In this document: positions 1 to 10,308 of the stretch, one piece after another
Layout: each line of letters opens with the position of its first letter
Position numbering within the stretch: the stretch's first letter is position 1
Source: Methyloprofundus sp.
Lineage (GTDB): Bacteria > Pseudomonadota > Gammaproteobacteria > Methylococcales > Methylomonadaceae
Assembly (NCBI GenBank): GCA_012960135.1
Contig: DUBW01000045.1
Span: 33,312-97,311, forward strand
Reading direction: 5' to 3'
DNA: 64,000 bases
The notes under the pieces: generated by a model
Databases searched by the model: none
What the model saw: only the letters and a program-made list of their open reading frames with translations
Told to the model about the DNA's origin: nothing
Program-made: the position numbers and the translations under genes

Positions 1-312
1 ACACGACCAGCTGAAGTTGATTTCTCTAAAGACACTGGCAAATGGACTCAGCTAGAGATCGTAATGCTCAAAAAAGGCGCAGCAAAAGATCATAAAGGAA
101 TTGTTGAATTTAAAGCCTATTTCACTGTGGATGGCGAGCAACGTGTAATGAATGAAGTCAGCCGCTTTATTAAAAAACAGGGGAACTGGTTTTATCAGGA
201 TGGCAAGGTAAAGTCCATTGCATTGGACCATGGCTCATTTAATCAGGGCCTAAACGCACCCTGTGCCTGCGGCAGCGGTAAAAAATTTAAGCGCTGCTGT
301 GGCCAGCAATAA
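1..312 (+). CDS. YchJ-family SEC-C metal-binding protein (5' end outside window)
   Basis: Frame is open from base 1 (TRPAEVDFSKDTGKWTQLEIVM...); C-terminal CACGSGKKFKRCCG SEC-C motif. Confidence 0.85.
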   Translation, partial: TRPAEVDFSKDTGKWTQLEIVMLKKGAAKDHKGIVEFKAYFTVDGEQRVMNEVSRFIKKQGNWFYQDGKVKSIALDHGSFNQGLNAPCACGSGKKFKRCCGQQ

Positions 313-1171
313 AACCATCAGGCTCATTAATCACTGGATTGCTCAGTGAACCAATCTTTTCAATTTCGATTTTTACCACTTGTCCAGCTCGCATATAACC
401 ACGCGGCTTCATTTTAACGCCTACTCCACCTGGAGTTCCAGTAGATATTACATCCCCCGGCTCTAATGTCATAGCTTGACTTAAATAGGCAATCATCTGG
501 TAGATATTGAAAATCATATGTCGAGTATTGGATGATTGACGCAAATCATCATCCACCCAGGTTTTGAGTGTCAAATCATGCGGGTCAGCTATCTCATCAG
601 CCGTCACTATCCACGGCCCCATAGGCCCATGCGTATCAAAGGACTTACCAATCATCCAGGTAGGCGTACGAAACTGCCAGTCGCGAACCGTCACATCATT
701 GACCAGCGTGTAGCCAGCAATGACCTGGTGCGCTTTATCTACTGGCACATGGCGACATGCTTTGCCAATCACAAAAGCAAGTTCAACTTCATAATCCAGT
801 TTTTCCGAAACTTTAGGTAAGTGTATTGCATCACCATCGGCGATAACACAGCTACTTTCCTTGCTAAAAAAAGTCGGATATTCTGGTTTTTCCAACGCTG
901 TTTCAGCAATATGGTCGGCGTAGTTCAAGCCAATCCCCAGAAACTTACCAGGTCTTGGAACTGGAGCAAGTAATTTAACTTCCCGGAGTGGAATTCGTAC
1001 TTGCTGGCTGTCAATTAAGTGCTGCATTGCAGTTAATGCACTTTGGCCTGCCGCTAAAAACTCCAGCATGGTCAGTGGAATTTTTTTCTGCCCTAAACCA
1101 TCCACAACCTCGTTATCAAGTAATGCGCCGACTCGAGTGATGTTTTTATATACAAAGGTTACTAATTTCAT
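287..1171 (-). CDS. Fumarylacetoacetate hydrolase family protein
   Basis: 294 aa; GIGLNYADHIAE...DYEVELAFVIGK...DVISTGTPGGVG motifs. Confidence 0.9.
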   Translation of the reverse strand: MKLVTFVYKNITRVGALLDNEVVDGLGQKKIPLTMLEFLAAGQSALTAMQHLIDSQQVRIPLREVKLLAPVPRPGKFLGIGLNYADHIAETALEKPEYPTFFSKESSCVIADGDAIHLPKVSEKLDYEVELAFVIGKACRHVPVDKAHQVIAGYTLVNDVTVRDWQFRTPTWMIGKSFDTHGPMGPWIVTADEIADPHDLTLKTWVDDDLRQSSNTRHMIFNIYQMIAYLSQAMTLEPGDVISTGTPGGVGVKMKPRGYMRAGQVVKIEIEKIGSLSNPVINEPDGFIAGHSSA

Positions 1172-1190
1172 TTTTTTCCTTTAACCATCA

Positions 1191-1442
1191 TTAACCACGA
1201 AATACACGAAAGAACACCTGATGCATGATAACCAGTAAACTAACGCCACTCAGCAAAAACAAAAAAACCAGCATTTGATTCGGCAAATAAGCCGGGAACC
1301 AGACACCCGTTAACCGCCAGACTAATAAAATAGTAAAAAACACAAAAACAGGCACCGGCACATTCAACGCTTGAGGCGCAGTAATCAAGCCTATAGAAAT
1401 CAGCAGAAATATAATAGTCCGTTGACTTATACTTTGCTGCAT
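1191..1442 (-). CDS. Small hydrophobic membrane protein
   Basis: 83 aa ORF with about 3 hydrophobic segments, packed between neighbouring genes. Confidence 0.55.
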   Translation of the reverse strand: MQQSISQRTIIFLLISIGLITAPQALNVPVPVFVFFTILLVWRLTGVWFPAYLPNQMLVFLFLLSGVSLLVIMHQVFFRVFRG

Positions 1443-1445
1443 AGA

Positions 1446-2315
1446 CTATTCATCTTTTAACTGTCTTATCCGGTAAGCACCTTGATTAACCAGCCCCAGA
1501 TTTTCAGCTAGATAGGGCAATGCTTGTTGCATTTCAGCATACAATGTCCACGGTGGATTAACGACTACCACCCCGCTTGCAGTCATGCCCTGTGCGTCAC
1601 TATCGGCCCGCTGCGCTAATTCAAAAAGCTGAACATTACGCAACGGACTGGCCAGTATTTTTCGCTCTAATTCATCAATACGCTGACGCTCAACAACCGG
1701 ATACCACAGTGCATAAGTACCCGTAGAAAAGCGCTGATGGAGCTGTATGATTGTTTCTAATACCTGCTTATATTCTGTTTTAATTTCATAGGATGGATCT
1801 ATTAACACCAGCCCTCGGCGCTGTTGCGGGGGCATAATAGAAAGACTTTGTTTAAAGCCATCTTTATGAATAACCTGAACCCGCTTATCTTTATTAACTG
1901 ACTGGCGTAATATCTCGACCTCAGTATTATGCAGCTCATATAAAAATATGCGATCCTGGGGACGCAATAAATGCCTGGCGATCATCGGCGAACCAGGATA
2001 ACGATTTAATGTCGCGTCAATATTAAAAGCTTTAATCACGTTCACATAGGCGGCAATGGCAGGAGGGAGATTATCTGCCTGCCATATCTTAGCTATGCCC
2101 TGCAGATATTCCTGAGTTTTTTCTGCCTGCTCGCTGTTAAGTGAGTAGCTTCCTGCACCTGCATGAGTATCCACATAACAAAACGGCTTTTGCTTCTTTT
2201 TTAAATGCTCAATAATATGAATTAACACACTGTGCTTTAAAACATCTGCAAAATTGCCTGCATGATAGGAGTGACGATAACTGAGCATAATTTCTTTTTG
2301 GTGAGTGAAGTTCAT
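1446..2315 (-). CDS. rlmJ: 23S rRNA (adenine(2030)-N(6))-methyltransferase RlmJ
   Basis: MLSYRHSYHAGNFADVLKHSVL...YVDTHAGAGSY...LIDPSYE; true start probably the internal ATG of MLSYRH. Confidence 0.92.
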   Translation of the reverse strand: MNFTHQKEIMLSYRHSYHAGNFADVLKHSVLIHIIEHLKKKQKPFCYVDTHAGAGSYSLNSEQAEKTQEYLQGIAKIWQADNLPPAIAAYVNVIKAFNIDATLNRYPGSPMIARHLLRPQDRIFLYELHNTEVEILRQSVNKDKRVQVIHKDGFKQSLSIMPPQQRRGLVLIDPSYEIKTEYKQVLETIIQLHQRFSTGTYALWYPVVERQRIDELERKILASPLRNVQLFELAQRADSDAQGMTASGVVVVNPPWTLYAEMQQALPYLAENLGLVNQGAYRIRQLKDE

Positions 2316-2337
2316 GCAAAACGGACTGAAGCCCGCT

Positions 2338-3240
2338 CTACGCTAGGGCCAAGGCCTCTAGACATTGCTTGGAATGTTTATCTCCCTGATTGGGTTCGAT
2401 TATTAACCCAGCGAGTCTAAACCCATATGCTAGCCCCGCATTATCGGCGTCTAGCACCCAGCGACACATTTGACTTAAGCGTTCTTCCTGGTCTGATCCT
2501 ATCACTTGCGCATAATCCAGCCAGATTTCTGAACTCTGTACGCCGCTATATTGCCGAGTAAATAAGCCTTGTCCTTTTGCATAGGCTCGCCAATGGATGT
2601 GTCGAATTCCATCACCTGGCTGATAACTTTGCAAACCATAAAAATCATCCTGACCTTTTTGGCTATTACCTTGCATATTCTGCTCGTTATTCTTTTCTGG
2701 TAATGGACAGTCCTGATGACTTGGGCGTGGGTAGACTAAAGTTTTAACTTCTAAATTTAAGCGGTGCCAGGCTCTAAATAAACCAAACGGATAATAACTA
2801 GCAATCACTGGCTGACTCATCACAAAACAGCCCCGCTTATAAACTCGCCGTGGCAAACTGACACGGCTATTATGTTGCGCCTTAATATCAATCGTTTGCA
2901 TTGTTTCCTTGTTTAAATCAAACTCGATACTGTAGCGCTCTGTACTGCTTGGATTATCCGCTAATAACACGTTTTCAGCATATTCACCCGCGAAAACATC
3001 AGTACTCTGGCCTTTGCTGATCTGCAGGCCCTGCAATGAATTAACCGTATGTAAGATGGTAATAAAAAACAAGCTTGCCAACAAAAAACACAACAAATAC
3101 ACCAGATTATTGTTGTAAACAAACGCAATTAATAACAACAAAGTAATCAATAGCATAAAACCTAAGCCGCGCGTGGTAGGCATTATATAAATAGTTCTAT
3201 AACTTAAGCGAATTGGCTTTGATGAGGATGCTGAGTTCAT
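2338..3240 (-). CDS. DUF58 domain-containing protein
   Basis: Two N-terminal TM segments, then DDFYGLQSYQPGDGIRHIHWRAYAKGQGLFTRQY. Confidence 0.85.
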   Translation of the reverse strand: MNSASSSKPIRLSYRTIYIMPTTRGLGFMLLITLLLLIAFVYNNNLVYLLCFLLASLFFITILHTVNSLQGLQISKGQSTDVFAGEYAENVLLADNPSSTERYSIEFDLNKETMQTIDIKAQHNSRVSLPRRVYKRGCFVMSQPVIASYYPFGLFRAWHRLNLEVKTLVYPRPSHQDCPLPEKNNEQNMQGNSQKGQDDFYGLQSYQPGDGIRHIHWRAYAKGQGLFTRQYSGVQSSEIWLDYAQVIGSDQEERLSQMCRWVLDADNAGLAYGFRLAGLIIEPNQGDKHSKQCLEALALA

Positions 3241-3344
3241 ATGCTTAAGGTAATAGATGACGGCAATGTGATATTTTAACTCGCTGATTGTGCATTACTT
3301 GCGGGTTAAAGCTTCACCCTACAGCCTCCGAGTAATTCCCACAT

Positions 3345-4250
3345 TTATGGAATAGCGACACTTGCTAATAGAGGAGCAACTATATTCTCTGAGTTACTAT
3401 GCCCTGCACGTAGTCGATGCCCAGCAACTGATGCCAGTATAGCTTGTACATCTTCAGGAACAACCGACTCTCGTTGCTGCATATAGGCCCATGCTTTAGC
3501 TGAATTTAATAAAGCCAGCCCTGCCCTGGGTGATAAGCCTATCTGATATTCTTCAGGCTCACGAGTAAATTTGACCAATGCCTGAATATAATCCAGCAGG
3601 GAGGGGGAAACATAAATGTCTTTTACCGTCTGTTGCATTTGCAATAATGTTTCGGCAGGTAATTGTGTCTCTAAGGTCTCAATCAATTTATAACGATTTT
3701 GACCGGTTAATAATTCTCGCTCCGCATCCCGATCAGGATAACCCAGTTTTATGCGCATTAAAAAACGATCTAATTGGGATTCAGGCAGTGGAAATGTACC
3801 CAGCTGGTGACTCGGGTTTTGCGTTGCTATCACAAAAAATGGCTGTGGTAATGGATGAGTTTCACCCTCACCAGTCACTTGCCTTTCCTCCATTGCTTCC
3901 AGTAAGGCACTTTGAGCTTTAGGTGTAGCGCGATTGATTTCATCGGCTAATACCATTTGCTTAAATATAGCACCCTTATGGAAGGTAAATTGATGCTGCT
4001 CAGGATTGTAAATGGTTGCGCCAATAATATCCGCTGGCAAAAGGTCACTGGTAAACTGGATACGCTGGTATTCTAACCCCACCAGCTTAGCCAGAGTATG
4101 CGCCAGTGTTGTTTTACCAACACCAGGTATATCTTCAATCAGTAAATGACCACCGGTTAACAAACAGCATAGTGACAGCCTAATTTGCTGCTCTTTGCCC
4201 AGAATAATATTATTTGCTGACCGCAATACCCGGGCTAGCGTTTGGTGCAT
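3345..4250 (-). CDS. MoxR-family AAA+ ATPase
   Basis: Walker A EDIPGVGKTTLA; LADEINRATPKAQSALLEAMEERQVT. Confidence 0.92.
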   Translation of the reverse strand: MHQTLARVLRSANNIILGKEQQIRLSLCCLLTGGHLLIEDIPGVGKTTLAHTLAKLVGLEYQRIQFTSDLLPADIIGATIYNPEQHQFTFHKGAIFKQMVLADEINRATPKAQSALLEAMEERQVTGEGETHPLPQPFFVIATQNPSHQLGTFPLPESQLDRFLMRIKLGYPDRDAERELLTGQNRYKLIETLETQLPAETLLQMQQTVKDIYVSPSLLDYIQALVKFTREPEEYQIGLSPRAGLALLNSAKAWAYMQQRESVVPEDVQAILASVAGHRLRAGHSNSENIVAPLLASVAIP

Positions 4251-4322
4251 AAATATCCTTATTAAAAATCGATGAACGACTAAATTATTTAACCAAGAAA
4301 GGATGGAAAGGCACGAAAGGTT

Positions 4323-4360
4323 ACGGGGAGTCGCTATTTTTGCGAAAGCTTGTTTTGGGC
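4323..4360. repeat. 38-bp dispersed direct repeat, copy 1
   Basis: acggggagtcgctatttttgcgaaagcttgttttgggc, identical to 36443..36480. Confidence 0.9.
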
Positions 4361-4484
4361 ATCCCAGCCCTCGCGTTCGCTCTCCATAGCTGGCAGCGAT
4401 TGTTTTTATTCTTCACGCTGTGTAAGTAATGAAAACAACGTCCTTACATCACATTATCTCTAGCTGACTACCTCATTTGTTTTC

Positions 4485-4548
4485 ACCATGCAGGGCATGA
4501 AGGCATTACTCAATTCTTTTCTCTTCAGTATCTTCTGCCCTGCATGGT
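4485..4548. repeat. Inverted repeat with 13-bp perfect arms
   Basis: accatgcagggca ... tgccctgcatggt. Confidence 0.8.
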
Positions 4549-4610
4549 ATAAACTGCCTTCTGGTCTGGCGGGCTAAAGCCACTCCCTCCCTACCTACGT
4601 AGTTGTTGTG

Positions 4611-5456
4611 TTACTTACCCAAAATACCTTTCACAGCATGCAGTAAATCAGCGGGCAAGACGACGGTTTTAGAATTATCAGATTCTGATAATTTACGCAT
4701 GGCTTCAATATATTTCTCACCTAATAAATAAGTTGCTGGTAATTCTTTATCTTTCAGCGCGGAAGCAACACTTTCAATGGCTTTACCGCTGGCATCAGCC
4801 AGTAAGATTTTTGCTTCTGCATCACGACGAGAAGCTTCCAGGCGTCCATCAGCTTCAAGAATCGCGGCCTGTTTTGCACCTTCAGCACGAGTAACCGCTG
4901 CGCGACGCTCCCGCTCAGCAGCACTCTGCTCTTCCATAGAAGCCTGCATCGTTGTGGATGGATTAATATCCTGGATTTCTACTGTTTTAAGCGTGATTCC
5001 CCAGTCAGCGATATCATCGGAAATACCATCTTTTAATTTTTGCTTAATATGCTCTCTGGAAGAAAGTGCTTCATCTAAAGTCATTTCGCCGATAATAGCT
5101 CTGAGAGATGTTTGAATGAGTTTTACTATCGCCAGCTGATAATCTTCTACACCATAAAGAGCCTTCTCGGGCGATACGATATTAATATAAGCAATGGCAT
5201 TGGCAATAATCATGGCATTATCTTTGGTAATGACTTCCTGCGACGGAATGTCCAGCACGATATCTTTGGTCGTCAGCCTATCGATTATAGAATCAACATA
5301 GGGAACAATAAAATTCAACCCTGGCGTTAAGGTCGAATGATATTTCCCCAAGCGTTGTACGATATGTTTATAACCCTGCGGAACAATGCGTACGCCTTTT
5401 ATAACCGTTACAATCACTAAAACAACAAATACACCAACTACTGATAAACCTTCCAT
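4611..5456 (-). CDS. SPFH/stomatin-like membrane protein (QmcA-like)
   Basis: VPQGYKHIVQRLGKY...LNFIVPYVD...QSAAERERRAAVTRAEGAKQAAILEADG. Confidence 0.92.
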   Translation of the reverse strand: MEGLSVVGVFVVLVIVTVIKGVRIVPQGYKHIVQRLGKYHSTLTPGLNFIVPYVDSIIDRLTTKDIVLDIPSQEVITKDNAMIIANAIAYINIVSPEKALYGVEDYQLAIVKLIQTSLRAIIGEMTLDEALSSREHIKQKLKDGISDDIADWGITLKTVEIQDINPSTTMQASMEEQSAAERERRAAVTRAEGAKQAAILEADGRLEASRRDAEAKILLADASGKAIESVASALKDKELPATYLLGEKYIEAMRKLSESDNSKTVVLPADLLHAVKGILGK

Positions 5457-5469
5457 ATTTTATACCTCT

Positions 5470-5934
5470 TTATTTTGCTGAAACAATCAGCGCATTTCCC
5501 GAAAATTCGCGCACAATTACGCGATCACCTAAGTCCACCGTATCAGTACAAATAAACTGCCATTCATCATTACCCAGAATGGGCGCTGGAAAACGCAAAG
5601 TACCGCGCCCCTTATGCACTGAGTTATATTCAATCACACTACCAACCTGACCTATCATGCCCTCACGTGACATTTCAGAAAAAGTCTTGTTTTTTAAGTG
5701 AGGAGAAACCCATTTAAACCAGGAAAAAATAATAATCATGGATAAAATCACCCAGATTAATAATTGCAAAGTAAATGAAAATGGGTAAATTAATAATAAT
5801 ACCCCGACCACTATCGCTGCTAAACCAAACCATAATGTAACAAAACTGAGTAACGTAATCTCAGCCAATGCCAGGCAAAGACCAAATATAAGCCAATGCC
5901 AGTAGGCAATATTTGCATTTAACCATTCAAACAT
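5470..5934 (-). CDS. NfeD family protein
   Basis: TM N-terminus plus OB-fold C-terminus (GMIGQVGSV...GDRVIVREFSGNALIV); adjacent to SPFH gene. Confidence 0.9.
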   Translation of the reverse strand: MFEWLNANIAYWHWLIFGLCLALAEITLLSFVTLWFGLAAIVVGVLLLIYPFSFTLQLLIWVILSMIIIFSWFKWVSPHLKNKTFSEMSREGMIGQVGSVIEYNSVHKGRGTLRFPAPILGNDEWQFICTDTVDLGDRVIVREFSGNALIVSAK

Positions 5935-6017
5935 CTCAGTTCCTTTTAAAAATTATTTTTTTTCATACCCAAATCAGTACAATATACACATTCTTAATCT
6001 TATAATAGGAAAAAAGC

Positions 6018-6269
6018 ATGATTGTCTGGGCGATTAATTTATTTGTTTTATCAGTTGGAATTTTAATAATTGGCTTAATCAAGCCTAAGTGGTTGCTATT
6101 CTGGATGGATCAACCCAACAGATTCATCATTGCTGGTGTTTCAGTCATATTATTTATGGCTGCTGCAATCATGTTTGGCGAAGGAAACAAGCAAGGAGCT
6201 CCCTTATCTGAAGTGGTGCAAACTGCAAAGCCAGCTGCCACAGAAAGCCCCTCCGATTTAGTAAAATAA
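6018..6269 (+). CDS. Small membrane protein of unknown function
   Basis: 83 aa, two hydrophobic segments, purine-rich region upstream of ATG. Confidence 0.6.
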   Translation: MIVWAINLFVLSVGILIIGLIKPKWLLFWMDQPNRFIIAGVSVILFMAAAIMFGEGNKQGAPLSEVVQTAKPAATESPSDLVK

Positions 6270-6277
6270 AAATCGAG

Positions 6278-6303
6278 GTAGAGCGAACTTTAGTCCGCTC
6301 TAC
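6278..6303. repeat. GTAGAGCGGACT-type palindrome between convergent genes (possible bidirectional terminator)
   Basis: gtagagcgaactttagtccgctctac; one arm mismatch; abuts the stop of dsbA. Confidence 0.75.
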
Positions 6304-6912
6304 CTATTTACTTTCCTGAGTAATTAATTCGTTCATCACCTTAATCATGCCTTCATGTGATCCGGCTGTCTTGCCATTCACCAGATATTTGCCATTGACC
6401 ACAATCGCCGGCACACCAGTTATCCCATAACGCGGTCCCATGGTTTTTGCCTGACGCATTTTGGTATCAACAATAAATGAATTATAGGCATCATGAAAGG
6501 CGGCCTCATCGACACCATGTGCAACAAAGAACTTAGCCAGGTCAGCTTCGCTGGTTAATTGCTGTTTATTGACCTGAATGGCGCGAAAGAAATCGGCATG
6601 AACTTTATCAACGACGCCTAAAACCTCTGCGGTAAAGTATGCCTTGGCATGCTTGGCCCAAACTTTGCTAAAAACCGCTGGCTGACGTATAAACGTGACA
6701 TTATCAGGCATACTCGCTCGCCATTTTTCTAATGCTGGCTCAAACTGATAACAGTGCGGGCAGCCGTACCAAAAAAACTCAATCACTTCGACCTTGGTCG
6801 GATCCTGAGTGGGCTGGACTGCCGCCAGATCCTTATATCCTTTTGCTGCATAAGCTGCACTACTAAAAACAAGTAAACTTAACAGTCCTGCTTTGATGAT
6901 ATTTTTCAACAT
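6304..6912 (-). CDS. dsbA: Thiol:disulfide interchange protein DsbA
   Basis: Signal peptide, EFFWYGCPHCYQFEP, cis-Pro GITGVPAIVVNGKY. Confidence 0.92.
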   Translation of the reverse strand: MLKNIIKAGLLSLLVFSSAAYAAKGYKDLAAVQPTQDPTKVEVIEFFWYGCPHCYQFEPALEKWRASMPDNVTFIRQPAVFSKVWAKHAKAYFTAEVLGVVDKVHADFFRAIQVNKQQLTSEADLAKFFVAHGVDEAAFHDAYNSFIVDTKMRQAKTMGPRYGITGVPAIVVNGKYLVNGKTAGSHEGMIKVMNELITQESK

Positions 6913-6945
6913 TCTATTTCCTTTTCTATTCTTGATCAGTAGCCG

Positions 6946-7683
6946 TTATTTTATTGCTGAAACATAATAAGATATTGCTGTAATTTCTTCTTCATTCATT
7001 TTTTTGGCTATCATATGCATCATATTATCAGGGTTATTACTGCGTTTATCGGTTTTAAAATCAGTTAAGGTTTTCGCTAAATAACCCGCATGTTGACCTT
7101 TTAACGCGGGGAATGCAGCAGGCTCGTTACCTTCTCCATTTGGACCATGGCAAGCTATGCAGGCAGATATTTCATTATCCAGATTGCCATTACGATAAAC
7201 ATCGTAACCCATTGTCATCAAGGCTTTCTGTCGATCTTGCAAAGCTTGCTTGGCAGCCGTTTTTGCACTTTCTGATAGCGAATTGTCATCATCAATATCG
7301 TCTAAATCATCTGGATTCACTTGTGGCAAGGGATTCTCTGAAACTGCCTGTGCTGCATAAAAAGCGGCAATATCCTGCATATCCTGCTCAGATAAGCCGA
7401 CCACCATTGAATTCATGGTAGTATCGCTACGCGAGCCATCTTTAAAAGCCTCTAGTTGCTTAACCAGGTAGTCTTCGTTTTGTTCCGCTAATTTTGGAAA
7501 TAACGGCATCATACTATTACCATCTGCACCATGACAGCTAGCACATGATCCACTCTTCACCTGTCCTGCACCAATATCGCCTACTGCCTGAGCAACCCCA
7601 GGCATATTAAGTAAAGTAAACGAAATAGAAACCGCTATTAAACTTTTTTTCATTAAATTCCCCTCGCGGAATAAGATAAACAT
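6946..7683 (-). CDS. Cytochrome c4 (dihaem c-type cytochrome)
   Basis: Two CXXCH motifs (CASCHGADG, CIACHGPNGEG) and signal peptide. Confidence 0.9.
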   Translation of the reverse strand: MFILFREGNLMKKSLIAVSISFTLLNMPGVAQAVGDIGAGQVKSGSCASCHGADGNSMMPLFPKLAEQNEDYLVKQLEAFKDGSRSDTTMNSMVVGLSEQDMQDIAAFYAAQAVSENPLPQVNPDDLDDIDDDNSLSESAKTAAKQALQDRQKALMTMGYDVYRNGNLDNEISACIACHGPNGEGNEPAAFPALKGQHAGYLAKTLTDFKTDKRSNNPDNMMHMIAKKMNEEEITAISYYVSAIK

Positions 7684-7752
7684 AAGGTAGTTCTGTACAA
7701 TATTAGGTAGAATTCTACTCTAATTTAATTAATCCCTCCACACGATATACGC

Positions 7753-8352
7753 ATGAACACTCTCTATCATCAGGCTAAATTTATCCTGAGCGCTCCTGAT
7801 TTAAAGTCGACACCTGAAGATACAGGTCGTGAAGTTGCCTTTGCAGGTCGTTCAAACGCCGGAAAATCCAGCGCGTTGAACACCTTAACTCGGCAAAAAT
7901 CATTAGCCCGCACCAGTAAAACTCCTGGTCGCACACAATTACTGAATTTCTTTACCTTGAATGAAGAGCAACGCTTTGTTGATCTACCGGGTTACGGCTA
8001 CGCCAAGGTGCCTGAAAAGGTTAAGCGACAGTGGCACGCCTTGATGGAATCCTATTTACGCGAACGCCAGTCTTTATATGGCATTATTCTGGTGATGGAT
8101 GTCCGCCACCCACTGACAGAATTTGACTGGCTAATGATCGAATGGTGCTCCTATAGCAAAAAGCCCTTACATATCTTGTTAACCAAGGCCGATAAAATAA
8201 ACTATGGCGCCGCAAAAAATACCTTATTCAAAGTGCAGCGCGAACTGGAAGAACAGGATATTGCGGTTACACTGCAATTATTTTCTTCCTTAAAACGCAG
8301 CGGTATAGACGATATACACCATTTATTAGATAGCTGGTTTGAGGCGGAGTAA
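7753..8352 (+). CDS. engB: Ribosome biogenesis GTP-binding protein YihA/YsxC (EngB)
   Basis: [31 protein letters not shown]. Confidence 0.95.
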   Translation: MNTLYHQAKFILSAPDLKSTPEDTGREVAFAGRSNAGKSSALNTLTRQKSLARTSKTPGRTQLLNFFTLNEEQRFVDLPGYGYAKVPEKVKRQWHALMESYLRERQSLYGIILVMDVRHPLTEFDWLMIEWCSYSKKPLHILLTKADKINYGAAKNTLFKVQRELEEQDIAVTLQLFSSLKRSGIDDIHHLLDSWFEAE

Positions 8353-8365
8353 CATTGCTTCTGGT

Positions 8366-8430
8366 GTAGAGCGAACTTTAATCCGCCACTAACAACTGTA
8401 CCCAACCAGGCGGACTAAAGTCCGCTCTAC
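8366..8430. repeat. Paired GTAGAGCGGACT-type inverted repeat
   Basis: gtagagcgaactttaatccgcc ... ggcggactaaagtccgctctac; 22-nt arms, 2 mismatches. Confidence 0.8.
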
Positions 8431-9433
8431 GTATTAACTCCCACCCGCTTAGCGCCCCAGCCAGCTGGCTGTGCTGCAAAATATCTCGCACATTGGGCGC
8501 CGCAAGCAATACATACGCCTGTTTCAGCCAGATTCCATTCGGACAATTGATACCAGTCACGGCCTATTAATAGCTAACCACAAGCATGACAATAGGTGCT
8601 ATCTGCTGCTTCATCATGAACATTACCCACGTAGGCATAATACACACCATTTTTTAAAGCAATCTCTCGCGCCGTTAATAAAGAAGAGACTGGCAGCACT
8701 GGTTTATCCAGCATTTTCCAGTCAGGGTGAAAGGCAGTAAAGTGCATAGGCACATCATAACCTAGATTTTCCGCTACCCACTGAGTCATTTGCTCCAGTT
8801 CTGCTATAGAATCGTTTTCACCAGGAATAATCAAAGTTATTAATTCCAGCCAGACTGGTATTTCGTGTTTTATAAAGTATCAAATACAGGTGCTAAATGT
8901 GAGCCGGTAATCTTATGATAAAAATGCTCGCTAAATGCCTTTAAATCTATATTGGCGGCATCCATCACCCGATAAAACTCAGCTCTAGGCGCAGGACAAA
9001 CATAACCCGCTGAAACAGCAACTGATTTAATACCTAATTCGCGACAGGCAAGCGCCGTATCAATCGCATATTCATGAAAAATGACCGGATCATTATAGGT
9101 ATAGGCAACGCTTTTACATCCAAGTTCAGCAGTTTTTTGAGCTATTTTTTCAGGCCCTGCCGTGCCAAATGATAATACCGAAGAACCGGAATAATGATTG
9201 AGTGGCTTTTTTTCAATCGGGTCAATAGTAAAACCACTAGAACGACCATAGCTGGTTAAGACTACTTGATGCTGCTGATTCTGACGGACAAAGCATAAGC
9301 CTCTCTGCCCCTCATATAATTTACAGAACCTGGGACACAAATCACACTGTATACGCCCATCACCTACATCATGCCAGTAATTAGCTGTGACCACTGTTTC
9401 GTTAGTTTCTTGTATATGCATCCCCCCCGACAC
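8427..9433 (-). pseudogene. AmmeMemoRadiSam system radical SAM enzyme (AmrS-like), decayed
   Basis: N-term 8870..9433 (CDLCPRFCKLYEGQRGLCFVRQ...VLSFGTAG|PEKIAQ) lacks the CxxxCxxC segment at 9154/9155; frameshift at 8836-8870; in-frame TAG at 8574-8576 followed by LLIGRDWYQLSEWNLAETGVCIACGAQCARYFAAQPAGWGAKRVGVNT to stop at 8427. Confidence 0.88.
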
Positions 9434-9510
9434 TTTTTATTCTTTGCTCAGGAACTTGTAATTTAACATTAATTAGCCTATATAGTTTAAAAACAAAGAT
9501 AAACATCCAG

Positions 9511-10308
9511 ATGGGGAGAATCATGCACAACATACGGCTACCTGCTGTCACCGGCTCGTTTTATCCAGATCAGCCGGAGATATTAAAAACTATGATTTCT
9601 GACTACTTACAACGAACTGCCTCTGCCGAGAAAGCGCCACAGGCCATCATCGTACCGCATGCTGGCTATATTTATTCAGGCGAGATCGCAGCAAGCGCTT
9701 ATGCCCGCTTACAATCAAAATATTGTCGTATCAAGCGCGTGGTATTATTAGGTCCATCACATAAAGTCGGCTTTACGGGTCTTGCACTTTCTCATGCCGA
9801 AGCGTTTAGAACGCCACTGGGTGATATTCCTTTAGATGCTGAAGCAACCGCCTCGATAACCCACTTTCCTTTTGTTGAATACAGAGAGCAGGCTCATTTA
9901 TTAGAGCATAGCCTGGAAGTCCAGTTGCCTTTTCTGCAAATGACGCTGGACTCGTTTAAATTACTACCTATTGTAGCGGGTGATTGCCCAGCAGAATTGA
10001 TTGAAGAGCTGCTGGAATTGTTTTACGGACAGGATGAAACTTTAATCGTTATTAGTTCGGATCTGAGTCATTTTCATGACTACCAGACTGCACAGAGACT
10101 GGATAGGCAAACCAGTAGGGTAATTGAACAGCTTGAATACCAGCTCTTAGACTATGACAGCGCCTGTGGTCGAGTGCCCGTTAGCGGCTTAATGGCACTT
10201 GCCCAAAAAAAATCCTTACAGATTGAAACCATAGACCTTAGAAATTCAGGCGATACTGCAGGCGATAAAAGCCACGTAGTGGGGTATGGTGCTTATGTCA
10301 TTAACTAG
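9511..10308 (+). CDS. AmmeMemoRadiSam system protein B (Memo family)
   Basis: AVTGSFYPDQPE...IVPHAGYIYSGEIAASAYA...GPSHKV...HSLEVQLPFLQ. Confidence 0.93.
   Translation: MGRIMHNIRLPAVTGSFYPDQPEILKTMISDYLQRTASAEKAPQAIIVPHAGYIYSGEIAASAYARLQSKYCRIKRVVLLGPSHKVGFTGLALSHAEAFRTPLGDIPLDAEATASITHFPFVEYREQAHLLEHSLEVQLPFLQMTLDSFKLLPIVAGDCPAELIEELLELFYGQDETLIVISSDLSHFHDYQTAQRLDRQTSRVIEQLEYQLLDYDSACGRVPVSGLMALAQKKSLQIETIDLRNSGDTAGDKSHVVGYGAYVIN

Noticed and set aside
3578-3922. 114-aa plus-strand ORF
   Set aside because: Antisense to moxR; no recognisable features.
8870-9433. A novel cysteine-less radical SAM-like enzyme
   Set aside because: The same gene also has a frameshift and a nonsense codon, so loss of function by decay is far more likely than neofunctionalisation.
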